Shown: piece by piece, positions 1 to 8,369 of the stretch | Position numbering within the stretch: position 1 is the first letter of the stretch | How the letters are laid out: the number at the start of each line of letters is the position of its first letter | Notes under the pieces: generated by a model | Database searches by the model: none | What the model was told of the DNA's origin: nothing | What the model saw: the letters and a program-made list of their open reading frames with translations, nothing else | Assembly: GCA_947472995.1 (NCBI GenBank) | Contig: CANJBO010000005.1 | Coordinates: 1-64,000 of the forward strand | DNA length: 64,000 nt | Reading direction: 5' to 3' | Source: Chloroflexota bacterium | Lineage (GTDB): Bacteria > Chloroflexota > Dehalococcoidia > UBA2979 | Translations under genes and position numbers: made by a program

Positions 1-1
1 C

Positions 2-1156
2 AAGGAGATCGGCGAGCTCATCGGCGAGGTGATGGAGCAGGCCGGCAAGGACGGCGTCATCACCGTCGAGGAGTCGAAGGGCATCCAGACCGAGATCGAG
101 TACGTCGAGGGCATGGCCTTCGACCGCGGCTACATCTCCGCCTACTTCGTCACCAACCCGGAGCGCATGGAGGCCGTCCTCGAAGACCCGTACATCTTCG
201 TCACGGACCGCAAGCTCTCCTCGGTCAACGACATCCTGCCGTGGCTTGAGAAGCAGCTCACGGTGTCGAAGAACCTCGTCATCATCGCGGAGGACGTGGA
301 CGGCGAGGCGCTCGCCACGCTCGCGGTGAACAAGCTGCGCGGCACCGTGAACGTGGTCGCCGTGAAGGCCCCGGGCTTCGGCGACCGCCGCAAGGAGAAC
401 CTGGGCGACATCGCCGCCATCACCGGCGCCGAGCTGATCAGCCAGGAGCTCAACCGCTCGCTGGAGTCCGCCACGATGGAGGACTTCGGCCGCGCCCGTC
501 GCGTCGTCGTCGGCAAGGAAGAGACGACGATCATCGAGGGCAAGGGCACCAAGAAGGCCGTCGAGGAGCGCGTGAAGATGATTCGCGCGCAGCTCAACAA
601 CGCGACGTCCGACTGGGACAAGGAGAAGCTCCAGGAGCGCCTGGGCAAGCTCGCCGGTTCCGTCGCGATCGTGAAGGTCGGCGCGCCGACCGAGGTCGAG
701 CTCACCGAGAAGAAGCACCGCGTGGAGGACGCCCTGTCCGCCACGCGCGCCGCGGTCGAGGAGGGCATGGTCCCGGGTGGTGGCGTCGCGTTCCTGAACG
801 CGCTCCCCGTCCTCGACAAGCTCGAGCTCGAGAACGCCGACGAGATGACGGGTGTCCGCATCCTCCGCCGCGCGCTGGAGGAGCCGCTGCGCCGCATCGC
901 GGCGAACGCGGGCCAGGACGGCTCGGTCATCGTGCAGAAGGTGCGCAGCCTGAAGCGCGGCCAGGGTTACGACGCTGCGGCCGACACCTACGGCGACATG
1001 GTGCAGCTCGGCATCATCGACCCGGCGAAGGTGACGAAGGCGGCGCTGGAGAACGCGGTTTCGATCGCCGGCATGGTCCTCACGACCAACGTGCTGGTGA
1101 CGGACATCCCGGAGGGCGCGACGGCGGCGGCCCCCTCCATGGGAGACATGTACTAG
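2..1156 (+). CDS. groL: Chaperonin GroEL, 3' part of gene
   Basis: Group I chaperonin subunit, which forms cytosolic double rings that fold other proteins with ATP. The window opens inside the gene: 384 codons are visible, so about the first 145 to 150 residues, with the first ATP-contacting loop, lie upstream. What remains covers the apical domain and the second half of the equatorial domain. The VPGGGVAF nucleotide-site stretch is near visible residue 257 and AGMVLTTN lies near the end. The C-terminus is SMGDMY, without a long Gly-Gly-Met tail. No groS is in the window, so whether this is one of several groL copies cannot be told. A stem-loop follows at once. Confidence 0.98.
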   Translation, partial: KEIGELIGEVMEQAGKDGVITVEESKGIQTEIEYVEGMAFDRGYISAYFVTNPERMEAVLEDPYIFVTDRKLSSVNDILPWLEKQLTVSKNLVIIAEDVDGEALATLAVNKLRGTVNVVAVKAPGFGDRRKENLGDIAAITGAELISQELNRSLESATMEDFGRARRVVVGKEETTIIEGKGTKKAVEERVKMIRAQLNNATSDWDKEKLQERLGKLAGSVAIVKVGAPTEVELTEKKHRVEDALSATRAAVEEGMVPGGGVAFLNALPVLDKLELENADEMTGVRILRRALEEPLRRIAANAGQDGSVIVQKVRSLKRGQGYDAAADTYGDMVQLGIIDPAKVTKAALENAVSIAGMVLTTNVLVTDIPEGATAAAPSMGDMY

Positions 1157-1181
1157 CCGATACGGTTCGTACCGATCGAAC

Positions 1182-1211
1182 GGAACGGGGTCGCGCGAGC
1201 GGCCCCGTTCC
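1182..1211 (+). terminator. Stem-loop terminator after groL
   Basis: Thirteen base pairs (ggaacggggtcgc with gcggccccgttcc, one T-G wobble) close a GCGA tetraloop, 25 nt past the groL stop. No long T-run follows, as at the other stem-loops in this window, so it may act as an RNA 3' end or a factor-assisted terminator. Confidence 0.7.
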
Positions 1212-1260
1212 TCGTTCCGGGCTATCCTCGAACCGTCGTGGCGCACAGAAGAGAGACGGC

Positions 1261-1725
1261 GTGGCTGACGTAGGCATGTTCGGTGACAACGGCCCGAGCC
1301 TCGATCGCGAGTCGATCGACGAGGCGGTGCGCGAGGCGGACGTGCTGGTGATCGGCTTCGACTTCACCGCCGACCGACTGCTCATCGACCTGCGCGACGA
1401 CCCTCGAGGTCACACGCCGCCGATCGTCGAGATGGTGGAGCCGCTCGCCGACGCCGACGAGCGCCTGATCTGGCTCAGCGGCCGGCGCCCCGGGCTGCGC
1501 TCGCCGGAGCAGCTGCTGTTCTTCGTATGGCCGCACTCCGTCGCGTACCTCGAAGCCTCGCCGTTGCTCACCGGCGCGGTCGAGCGCATCCGCCGCGAGC
1601 AGGGCGTCGATGTGCACGAGATGATCGCGGACGCTGTGCAGGACCTGCACAGCCGCGAGCGCCGCGACCTGATCACGGCAGTCCGTGGCGGCGAGGGCTT
1701 CGAGACGCTCTGGAGCCGCCGGTAG
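1261..1725 (+). CDS. Hypothetical protein, 154 aa
   Basis: I do not recognise this gene. It begins with GTG, preceded by the purine stretch gagag five bases upstream, and encodes an acidic, soluble-looking protein with no signal peptide or membrane segment. The N-terminal part alternates charged helix (SIDEAVREAD) with hydrophobic strand (VLVIGFDF), and the middle carries LLFFVWPHSV, which suggests a small alpha/beta fold. It contains no cysteine, so metal binding through cysteines is unlikely. A TATCCT box lies at 1223-1228. Codon use matches the neighbours, so the frame is probably real. It is a single gene between a terminator and a repeat element. Confidence 0.65.
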   Translation: MADVGMFGDNGPSLDRESIDEAVREADVLVIGFDFTADRLLIDLRDDPRGHTPPIVEMVEPLADADERLIWLSGRRPGLRSPEQLLFFVWPHSVAYLEASPLLTGAVERIRREQGVDVHEMIADAVQDLHSRERRDLITAVRGGEGFETLWSRR

Positions 1726-1735
1726 TTCGGACGGG

Positions 1736-1832
1736 GAGGCTCACCCCTGCCCTCTCCCATAGATGGAAGAGGGCTCCGAACCGTTCTGACCCCCTCTCCC
1801 ATCTAATGGGAGAGGGTTGGGGTGAGGGCCTC
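1736..1832. repeat. C-rich palindromic repeat, copy 1
   Basis: Outer arms beginning gaggctcacccctgccctct and ending in the near-complement agggttggggtgagggcctc enclose two smaller hairpins around ctctccca and tgggagag. It is the same family as the elements at 15685, 26789, 40591, 50404 and 56836 and the one inside recG. It separates the small gene at 1261 from the nuclease gene. Confidence 0.8.
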
Positions 1833-1844
1833 TGCCACCCGCGC

Positions 1845-1850
1845 TACGAT
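1845..1850 (+). promoter_or_regulatory. -10 box TACGAT, leaderless start of nth
   Basis: TACGAT ends six bases before the ATG at 1857, so transcription would begin at or next to the start codon. No Shine-Dalgarno sequence is present. Confidence 0.6.
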
Positions 1851-1856
1851 CGCTCC

Positions 1857-2549
1857 ATGCCCACGCGCACGAAGACTCCCCGCCCCAGCGCGCCGCGCGA
1901 TCTCTGGTCGCCGAGCGAGCTGATCGCGATCCTCGACGAGACGTATGGGCGCGCGCCGCAGCAGGCGTCGAACGCGCCGGTGTTCGAGCTGGTGCTCACG
2001 TTGCTCTCGCAGCACACCTCCGACCGCAACTCGGGGCAGGCGATGCACCGGCTCGTCGAGCGCTTCCCGACGTGGGACGCGGTCCTCGACGCCCCGGTGA
2101 GCGAGGTGGAGGACGCGATCCGTCCGGGCGGCCTCGCGCCGACGAAGTCGAAGCGGTTGCACGCACTGCTGGCCGAGGTGCAGGCGCGCCGCCCGGACTG
2201 GGACCTCGAGTTCCTGCGCGCGATGCCGCTCGAGGACGCCAAGCAGTGGCTGACGTCGATCAACGGCGTCGGACCGAAGACCGCCGCGTGCGTGCTGCTG
2301 TTCGCGCTCGAACGTCCCGCGCTGCCGGTGGACACGCACGTCGAGCGCGTGTCGAAGCGCCTCGGCCTCGCGCCGCTGAAGATGCCCGCGGACCGTGCGC
2401 ACGTCGCGCTGGAGGCGATGCTCGCACCGGACGAGGTGTACGCGTTCCACGTCGACCTGATCCAGCACGGCCGCCGCACCTGCCACGCCCGCGGCCCGCG
2501 CTGCGAGGCCTGCCCGCTGGAGTCGCGCTGCCCGAAGGTCGGGGTGTAA
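1857..2549 (+). CDS. nth: Endonuclease III-type DNA glycosylase/AP lyase
   Basis: Base-excision repair enzyme of the HhH-GPD superfamily; family members remove oxidised pyrimidines and cut the abasic strand through a lysine Schiff base. The 230-residue protein carries the helix-hairpin-helix and catalytic lysine in INGVGPKTAACV and the catalytic aspartate in VDTHVERV. The C-terminal [4Fe-4S] signature is C-X6-C-X2-C-X5-C (RTCHARGPRCEACPLESRC). Length fits Nth (about 211 in E. coli) with a short basic N-terminal extension. ATG 1857 is chosen because a -10 box sits six bases before it; the open frame runs further upstream only through repeat DNA. A MutY role is less likely because the adenine-recognition domain is absent. 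Confidence 0.93.
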   Translation: MPTRTKTPRPSAPRDLWSPSELIAILDETYGRAPQQASNAPVFELVLTLLSQHTSDRNSGQAMHRLVERFPTWDAVLDAPVSEVEDAIRPGGLAPTKSKRLHALLAEVQARRPDWDLEFLRAMPLEDAKQWLTSINGVGPKTAACVLLFALERPALPVDTHVERVSKRLGLAPLKMPADRAHVALEAMLAPDEVYAFHVDLIQHGRRTCHARGPRCEACPLESRCPKVGV

Positions 2550-2617
2550 CGAGTCACGTTGTTCAGCAATGCGGGGCGGCCCACCCCTGCCCCTCCCGGC
2601 GCGGGAGGGGATACAAC

Positions 2618-2640
2618 TTGAGGGGGCTTCGCCCCCTCAA
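2618..2640. terminator. Bidirectional stem-loop between nth and GNAT gene
   Basis: Ten base pairs (ttgagggggc with gccccctcaa) close a TTC loop between two convergent genes. A second hairpin, cccctccc/gggagggg at 2590-2610, precedes it and resembles the C-rich repeat family. Confidence 0.7.
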
Positions 2641-2671
2641 ACTCCCTAACGACAGCGACAGACGAAGAGCG

Positions 2672-3202
2672 CTAGCAGACTTCGTCGTTGAAGGTGGCGA
2701 GCATGGTCTGCATCTGCGTGAGGGTGCGCCACTCGCCGAACTTGTAACCGGCCTCGCGCTCCTCGCCCGTGACCTCGAAGCCGAGGGCGCGGTGGAGCTC
2801 GATGCTGGCCTCGTTCGTGGCCTCGATGCGCGCGATCACGGCGTGCACCATGTAGCTACGCGCCTCGACCAGCAGCGCCTCGAGGAGCGCGCGACCGATG
2901 CCCTGCCGCTGGTGGTCCGGCGCGACGTAGACGGTGTCCTCGCGCGTGAAGCGGTAGCCGCCGCGCGTCTTGTAGAACGACAGGTCGGCGAAGCCGACCA
3001 CCGCGCCGTCCACCTCGGCGACCAGTGCCGCGGCACCCGCCATGCGGTGCTGGTTGAACCACTCGAGGCGCTGCTCGTCGGTCCACGGGACGGTGTCCCA
3101 CGTCGCGACGCCGTCCGTGACTTCGCGGTTGTAGATCGCGTTGATCGCGGGCAGGTCGGCCTCGGCGGCCGCGCGGATCGTGGCGGTGGTCGTGGTCGTC
3201 AT
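2672..3202 (-). CDS. GNAT N-acetyltransferase, phosphinothricin acetyltransferase-like
   Basis: Acetyl-CoA-dependent N-acetyltransferase of 176 residues. The N-terminus (IRAAAEADLPAINAIYN, then ATWDTVPWT) follows the pattern of the Pat/Bar and methionine sulfoximine acetyltransferase subgroup, and the acetyl-CoA pyrophosphate loop is seen in VAPDHQRQGIGRALL. The C-terminal half has the usual LHRALGFEVTG strand-turn. Small amino-acid-like amines such as methionine sulfone or sulfoximine are typical substrates of this subgroup, but the actual substrate cannot be read here. ATG 3202 starts at MTTTTTATIR, seven bases after a CATACT box on the minus strand. The open frame extends 57 codons further, but that part has no homologous look. 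It is divergent from the argJ leader. Confidence 0.85.
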   Translation of the reverse strand: MTTTTTATIRAAAEADLPAINAIYNREVTDGVATWDTVPWTDEQRLEWFNQHRMAGAAALVAEVDGAVVGFADLSFYKTRGGYRFTREDTVYVAPDHQRQGIGRALLEALLVEARSYMVHAVIARIEATNEASIELHRALGFEVTGEEREAGYKFGEWRTLTQMQTMLATFNDEVC

Positions 3203-3209
3203 GCGCGAA

Positions 3210-3215
3210 AGTATG
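3210..3215 (-). promoter_or_regulatory. -10 box CATACT before the GNAT gene
   Basis: On the minus strand CATACT lies seven bases before the ATG at 3202, matching the leaderless spacing seen elsewhere in the window. It differs from TATACT at one position. Confidence 0.4.
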
Positions 3216-3252
3216 CCACGGCAGCCTTCGTGCCCACAGGGGGCGGGCCGGA

Positions 3253-3258
3253 TATACT
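3253..3258 (+). promoter_or_regulatory. -10 box TATACT for the arginine cluster
   Basis: TATACT lies 26 bases before the leader ORF at 3285, placing a transcript start near 3265. No good -35 hexamer is visible at the usual distance. It is the only good promoter candidate seen directly before argJ. Confidence 0.55.
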
Positions 3259-3284
3259 CGGCGTCTCCGAAGAAGGGGACCGCA

Positions 3285-3413
3285 ATGAGGCTCAGAATGA
3301 GGCTGTCGCACACTCGCCGCGCCCGTTCGATCCTGGCGTCCCGTCGCCGCCGCCCGTCGGCGGCACACCCCACCCGCGTCCTCGACGCCCTCCCACGCGC
3401 CCAGTCCTGCTAG
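3285..3413 (+). CDS. Arg-rich leader peptide candidate, 42 aa
   Basis: A short ORF with AAGGGGAC five bases before its ATG. Twelve of its 42 residues are arginine, including four in a row at codons 20-23 (3342-3353). The stop at 3411 is 11 bases before the argJ ATG. A 7-bp hairpin, gccgccg (3346-3352) with cggcggc (3358-3364), overlaps the arginine codons. The layout is that expected of a ribosome-sensing leader that measures charged arginine tRNA before arginine-biosynthesis genes. That role is inference: CGC-rich random ORFs are common at this base composition, and no classic terminator/antiterminator pair is evident. Confidence 0.4.
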   Translation: MRLRMRLSHTRRARSILASRRRRPSAAHPTRVLDALPRAQSC

Positions 3414-3424
3414 CGGAGTCCCAC

Positions 3425-4663
3425 ATGACGGCAGCCGACCAGCCCACCACCATCGAATGGATCGAGGGGGGTGGCGTCACGACGCCGCGCGGCTTCATCG
3501 CCGGCGGCACCTACGCCAACATCAAGACCTACGGCGAGGCGCCCCGCATGGACGTCGGCCTGCTCGCGGCGATCGGCCCGTGCACCGTCGCCGGCGTGTT
3601 CACGCGCAACCAGGTCGTCGGCGAACCGGTGACGTGGGACCGTCGCGTGCTGGCCGCGGGCCGGCCGATGCGCGGCCTCGTCGTGAACTCCGGCAACGCC
3701 AACACCGTGACCGGCGACCAGGGCACGCGCGACTGCGAGCGCATGGCCGCAATCGCCGCCGAGGTCCTCGGCGTGCCGGCGGAGGAGATCCTTGTCGCGT
3801 CGACGGGCGTCATCGGCCGGCAGATGCCAATGGACAAGCTCGAGAGCGGCATCCGCGCGATCACCCTGACCGAGGACGGCGGCTACCACTTCACGCGCGC
3901 GATCATGACGACCGACACGCGCGAGAAGTCCTGCGCCGTGCGCGTCGAGGCGGACGGCCTCACGTACGTCGTCGGTGGCTGCGCGAAGGGCTCCGGGATG
4001 ATCCACCCGGACATGGGCACGATGTTCGCGTTCATCACCACGGACGCCCCCGCCGACCGCGCGTGGCTCGACGCCACGCTGCGCGAGGTGGCCGACCGCA
4101 CATTCAACATGGTCGACGTCGACATGGACACCTCGACCAGCGACACCGCGCTGGTGCTCGCCAGCGGCGCCGCGGGCGGCGCCACGATCGACGCCGCGCA
4201 CCCCGCGGCGCACGCGCTCCTCGACGCGATCGAGGCGGTGGCGACGCGCCTCGCGCGCGCGATCGCCGGCGACGGCGAGGGCGCGACCGCGCTCCTCGAG
4301 GTCATCGCGGAGGGCGCAGCCTCGCTCGATGACGCGCGGCTGGTGGCGCGCACGATCTCCTCGTCGCCGCTGATCAAGACGATGATCACGGGGCGCGACC
4401 CGAACTGGGGGCGCGTGATGATGGCGGCTGGCCGCTCCGGCGCGATCTTCGACCAGCGCGCGGCCAGCGTCTGGGTCGGCGAGCACTGCGTCCTCGACCA
4501 CGGGCAGCCGACGAGCGTCGACCTCGCGCAGGTGTCGGCCGCGATGGCGGGCGAGGAGGTCGCGCTGCGCATCCACCTCGGCGCGGGCTCCGCGATCGCG
4601 ACGGCGTGGGGCTGCAACCTGACCAACGAGTACGTGAGCATCAACGCGGACTACACGACCTAG
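3425..4663 (+). CDS. argJ: Bifunctional ornithine/glutamate N-acetyltransferase ArgJ
   Basis: Recycles the acetyl group from N-acetylornithine to glutamate in the cyclic arginine pathway, and often also makes N-acetylglutamate from acetyl-CoA. The 412-residue length is normal. ArgJ is made as a precursor that cuts itself before a threonine, which becomes the nucleophile of the beta subunit. Here the site is KGSGMIHPDMGTMF, so cleavage would fall between Gly198 and Thr199 instead of the usual Ala-Thr. VNSGNANTVTG and GRDPNWGR are conserved family stretches. ATG 3425 follows cggag and lies 11 bases after the leader stop. It heads the argJ-argB-UPF0182-argD run; argC and argF are not in the window. 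Confidence 0.95.
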   Translation: MTAADQPTTIEWIEGGGVTTPRGFIAGGTYANIKTYGEAPRMDVGLLAAIGPCTVAGVFTRNQVVGEPVTWDRRVLAAGRPMRGLVVNSGNANTVTGDQGTRDCERMAAIAAEVLGVPAEEILVASTGVIGRQMPMDKLESGIRAITLTEDGGYHFTRAIMTTDTREKSCAVRVEADGLTYVVGGCAKGSGMIHPDMGTMFAFITTDAPADRAWLDATLREVADRTFNMVDVDMDTSTSDTALVLASGAAGGATIDAAHPAAHALLDAIEAVATRLARAIAGDGEGATALLEVIAEGAASLDDARLVARTISSSPLIKTMITGRDPNWGRVMMAAGRSGAIFDQRAASVWVGEHCVLDHGQPTSVDLAQVSAAMAGEEVALRIHLGAGSAIATAWGCNLTNEYVSINADYTT

Positions 4664-4693
4664 CGACACGACCAGCGGAGTGAGCGGACGACG

Positions 4694-5485
4694 ATGAACG
4701 AATCAATGACCGTGCCCGCGACCGTCGTGAAGATCGGCGGCTCCACGCTCGGCGCGCAGGACACCTCGCTCCAGGACATCGTCGAGCTGCACCGCGACGG
4801 CCTGCGGCCCGTCGTGGTGCACGGCGGCGGCGCGATGATCAGCGACTGGCTGAAGCGCCTCGAGATCGAGTCGCACTTCGTCGATGGGCTGCGCTCGACC
4901 AGCGCGCCGGCGATGGAGGTGGTGCTCGGCGTGCTGCGCGGCGTGGTGAACACGCAGCTCGTGGGCGAGATCATCGCGCTCGGCGGGCGTGCGGTGGGCC
5001 TGAGCGGCGTCGACGGCGCGATGGTGCAGGCGGAGCAGTACGACGACCGCCTCGGCCTCGTCGGGCGCATCACCGGCGCGCAGGCGGACCTGCTGCTGTC
5101 GCTCCTGGACGCCGGCGTGATCCCCGTCATCGCCCCGATCGCCCTCGAGATGTCTCCGTCCGGCGCGTCCCAGCCCCTGAACATCAACGCCGACACGATG
5201 GCCGGCGAGATCGCGCGCGCCCTCGGCGCGGCGCAGCTGATCTTCCTCACCGACGTCGACGGCCTCCTCGACGACACGGGCGCGGTGGTCGAGGACCTCG
5301 ACGCGGGCCGCGCCGAGGCGCTGCGCGCGGCGGGCGTCCTCTCGGGGGGTATGATCCCGAAGATCGACGCGTGCTTCCGCGCTGCGGAGGTGGGCGTGGG
5401 CTCGTTCATCGCGAACGGCACACAGCCTCATACGGTCCGCCGGCTCGTCTCCGGTGAGCGAATCGGGACGAGAATCGAGGCCTGA
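4694..5485 (+). CDS. argB: Acetylglutamate kinase
   Basis: Phosphorylates N-acetylglutamate, the second step of arginine synthesis, in the cytosol. The 263-residue protein has the amino-acid kinase fold signatures: KIGGSTLG at residues 13-20, the phosphate/acetylglutamate loop VVHGGGAMISDWL, NINADTMAGEIA in the middle and FLTDVDGLLD near residue 195. There is no long N-terminal helix of the kind used for arginine inhibition in hexameric kinases, so strong arginine feedback is less expected; that is inference from length only. The gene starts 30 bases after argJ. Its TGA overlaps the ATG of the UPF0182 gene by one base (TGATG), implying translational coupling. Confidence 0.95.
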   Translation: MNESMTVPATVVKIGGSTLGAQDTSLQDIVELHRDGLRPVVVHGGGAMISDWLKRLEIESHFVDGLRSTSAPAMEVVLGVLRGVVNTQLVGEIIALGGRAVGLSGVDGAMVQAEQYDDRLGLVGRITGAQADLLLSLLDAGVIPVIAPIALEMSPSGASQPLNINADTMAGEIARALGAAQLIFLTDVDGLLDDTGAVVEDLDAGRAEALRAAGVLSGGMIPKIDACFRAAEVGVGSFIANGTQPHTVRRLVSGERIGTRIEA

Positions 5486-8349
5486 TGGGGTTCTTTGACG
5501 ATCGAGGCAACCTGGGGCCGCCCCCGGAGCCCTTCCGCTTCGGCACGACCAGCCGCCAGCCGGGCTCGTTCCGCTGGCTCGGGCTCGCCGCCCTGGCGCT
5601 CGCCGGCTACCTCGCCATCAGCGTCCTCAAGGCGATCTTCGTCGACGTGCTCTGGTTCGGGTCCGTCGGCTTCTCCGGGGTCTACCAGACCGAACTGACG
5701 GCGCGGGTGCTGCTGTTTGTGATCGGCGCCCTCATCGCGGTCGCCGTGCTCGGCGGCAACATCCTCCTCGCGCGGCGCTTCGCGCCCGTCGGCGACGAGG
5801 AGTCGTTCCTCGAGGACATCGACCCGGATGCGATCCGGCGCATGGTCGGGGTGCTGCTGGTCGCGGGCACGCTCTTCCTCGGCGTGATCTTCGGCTCGGT
5901 CGCCGCGGGCGGCTGGGAGTCGATCCTCACGTGGCTCAACGCGCAGCCGTTCGGCCGCACCGACGCCCAGTTCGGCAACGACCTCTCGCTCTACATCTTC
6001 ACGCTGCCGGCGCTGCACTTCATCCAGGAGTGGGCTCTGAGCCTCCTCGTCATCTCGACGATCGCCTCGGGCGCGGTGTACGCGCTGTCGATCTCGCTCC
6101 AGCGGTTCGAGCTGCAGATCAACCAGCGGATGCGTATCCACCTGTCGATGCTCGTCGCGGCGATCTTCCTCGCGATCGCGGCCAGCACGGCGCTGAGCCT
6201 CTTCGACATCGTCGGGAGCAGCGGCGGCATCGTGCACGGCGCGACGTACACCGATGTGAACGCGCGGCTGCCCGTGCGCTACATCATGATCGCGCTGGCG
6301 CTGTTCGCCTCGGTCGCCACGGCCGCGAACCCGTTCCTCTCGGCGCAGGGGTTCCGCGCGCCGTTGTTCGCGATCGGGCTGTGGAGCTTCGCCGGCCTCG
6401 CGGGCGGTCTCGTCTACCCGCAGATCGTGCAGTCGGTCACCGTGGAGCCGAACGAGCGCCTCCGCGAGGCGCCGTACATCGAGCGCAACATCGCGGCGAC
6501 GCGGTACGCGTACGGCCTCGACCAGATCGTGGAAACACCGTTCCCGGCCGAGCAGTCGGTGAAGCAGAGCGACCTGGACGCGAACCCGGAGACGCTGGCG
6601 AACATCCGGCTGCTGGACCCGATCCCGCTACGCGACACGTTCAACCAGATCCAGGCGATCCGCCAGTTCTACCTCTTCGACGACGTCGATGTGGCGCGCT
6701 ACACGTTCGGTGGGCGCACGCAGCAGGTGATGTCGGCGCCGCGCGAGATCGACATCACGCGCGCGCAGGGCGCGAACTGGACGCGCGAGCGCCTCCAGCT
6801 CACGCACGGCTACGGCGCCGTCGTCGCCCCGGTGAACGAGGTGGCCGCGGAGGGCCTGCCGAAGCTCCTCACCTACGACATTCCGCCGAAGAGCGACGTG
6901 ATCCCGATCTCCGAGACCGGGGCGCGCGTCTACTTCGGCGAGCGCACGAACCAGTACGTGATCGTGAACTCCAGCGAGCCGGAGTTCGACTACCCGCTCG
7001 GCACCGGCAACGCCTCCACGACCTACGCCGAGGACCGCGGTATCCGGCTCAACTCGTTCATCCGGCGCGCGCTGCTCGCATGGGAGCTGGGCGACGCGAA
7101 CCTGATGATCTCGGGCCAGATCACCGGCGACTCGCGGCTGCTGATGAACCGGCAGATCAAGCAGCGCGTGCAGAAGATCGCGCCGTTCCTCGTGCTGGAC
7201 TCCGACCCGTACGCGGTCGTCATCGACGGTCGCCTGCTGTGGATGCAGTCCGCGTACACCACCTCGACGCGCTTCCCGTACGCACAGCCGGCAGACGCGC
7301 TGGGCGGCGTGAACTACGTGCGGAACAGCGTGCAGATCACGATCGACGCGCAGACCGGCGACATGCACTTCTACCAGATCGACACGCAGGACCCGGTGCT
7401 CGCCACGTGGAGCCGGATCTTCCCCGGCCTGTTCGAGCCCAACGACGCGATCCCGCCCGCGGTGCGCGCGCACCTGCGCTACCCGCTGGACCTGTTCAAG
7501 ATCCAGTCGCAGCTCTACCTCCGCTACCACATCACCGATCCGAGCGTGTTCTTCATCGGCGAGGACGTGTGGAACATCCCGTCCGAGACGAAGGAAGGCA
7601 AAGAGCGCCTGATCGAGCCCTACTACGTGACGATGGCGCTGCCCGAGCAGCAGGCCGCGCCCGGCAAGGTCGAGTTCGTCCTGATCATGCCGTTCACGCC
7701 GCGCAGCCGGCAGAACACCGTCGCGTGGCTCGCAGGCCGCTCGGACGGCGCGAACTTCGGCAAGCTGCGCGCCTACCGCTTCCCGACGGAAGACCTGGTC
7801 TACGGCCCCGCGCAGATCGAGGCGCGCATCGACCAGAACCCGCAGATCTCGCAGCAGATCACGCTGTGGAACCAGTCGGGCTCGTCCGTGCTGCGCGGCA
7901 ACCTGCTGATGATCCCCGTCGGCACGTCGTTCCTGTTCATCGAGCCGATCTACCTGCAGTCGGAGAACTCGAAGCTGCCCGAGCTCGTGCGCGTGGTGGT
8001 CGCCAACGGCAACCAGATCGCGATGGAGAGCACGTTCCCCCACGCGCTGGACGTGGTGATGGGCAAGCGCCCCTCCTCGCTCGGCAGTGGGCCGCAGCCG
8101 CTCCCCGGCACCACACCCGGCGCGACGACACCGGCAGCGACGCCGACCCCGGCCACGACGACGCCGGCGATCACGCCCGGCACGCTCGACGAGCTGTTGC
8201 GGCAGGCGCAGCAGTCCTCGAACGCGACGCAGCAGGAGCTGGACCGGCTGCGCGCGATCCTCGAGGCGATCCAGAAGCAGTTGCAGAGCCAGACACCGCC
8301 GTCAGGCAGCCCGATGGGCACGCCGGCGGCGACGCAGACGCCGCGCTAG
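5485..8349 (+). CDS. UPF0182 family large membrane protein
   Basis: A 954-residue integral membrane protein of the UPF0182 family (PF03699), known in Actinobacteria, Cyanobacteria and Chloroflexota and without an established function. The N-terminal third holds about seven hydrophobic segments, for example around residues 31-53, 72-94 and 125-145. A large extracytoplasmic domain follows, starting near residue 320 (RNIAATRYAYGLDQIVE). The last 100 residues are a Thr-Pro-Ala linker and a predicted coiled coil (QQELDRLRAILEAIQKQ). It begins on the TGATG overlap with argB and ends 20 bases before argD, so it is co-transcribed with arginine genes. Nothing in the sequence ties it to arginine chemically. 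Confidence 0.9.
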   Translation: MGFFDDRGNLGPPPEPFRFGTTSRQPGSFRWLGLAALALAGYLAISVLKAIFVDVLWFGSVGFSGVYQTELTARVLLFVIGALIAVAVLGGNILLARRFAPVGDEESFLEDIDPDAIRRMVGVLLVAGTLFLGVIFGSVAAGGWESILTWLNAQPFGRTDAQFGNDLSLYIFTLPALHFIQEWALSLLVISTIASGAVYALSISLQRFELQINQRMRIHLSMLVAAIFLAIAASTALSLFDIVGSSGGIVHGATYTDVNARLPVRYIMIALALFASVATAANPFLSAQGFRAPLFAIGLWSFAGLAGGLVYPQIVQSVTVEPNERLREAPYIERNIAATRYAYGLDQIVETPFPAEQSVKQSDLDANPETLANIRLLDPIPLRDTFNQIQAIRQFYLFDDVDVARYTFGGRTQQVMSAPREIDITRAQGANWTRERLQLTHGYGAVVAPVNEVAAEGLPKLLTYDIPPKSDVIPISETGARVYFGERTNQYVIVNSSEPEFDYPLGTGNASTTYAEDRGIRLNSFIRRALLAWELGDANLMISGQITGDSRLLMNRQIKQRVQKIAPFLVLDSDPYAVVIDGRLLWMQSAYTTSTRFPYAQPADALGGVNYVRNSVQITIDAQTGDMHFYQIDTQDPVLATWSRIFPGLFEPNDAIPPAVRAHLRYPLDLFKIQSQLYLRYHITDPSVFFIGEDVWNIPSETKEGKERLIEPYYVTMALPEQQAAPGKVEFVLIMPFTPRSRQNTVAWLAGRSDGANFGKLRAYRFPTEDLVYGPAQIEARIDQNPQISQQITLWNQSGSSVLRGNLLMIPVGTSFLFIEPIYLQSENSKLPELVRVVVANGNQIAMESTFPHALDVVMGKRPSSLGSGPQPLPGTTPGATTPAATPTPATTTPAITPGTLDELLRQAQQSSNATQQELDRLRAILEAIQKQLQSQTPPSGSPMGTPAATQTPR

Positions 8350-8369
8350 AGCGGCAGCAGGAGGACCCC

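Noticed and set aside
1238-1262. GTG at 1238 as a leaderless start nine bases after TATCCT
   Set aside because: It is out of frame with the gene at 1261, and the frame it opens has no coding character.
2072-3424. Upstream extension of the argJ frame back to 2072
   Set aside because: It reads through nth, a terminator and the opposite-strand GNAT gene. The protein before MTAADQP has no ArgJ similarity.
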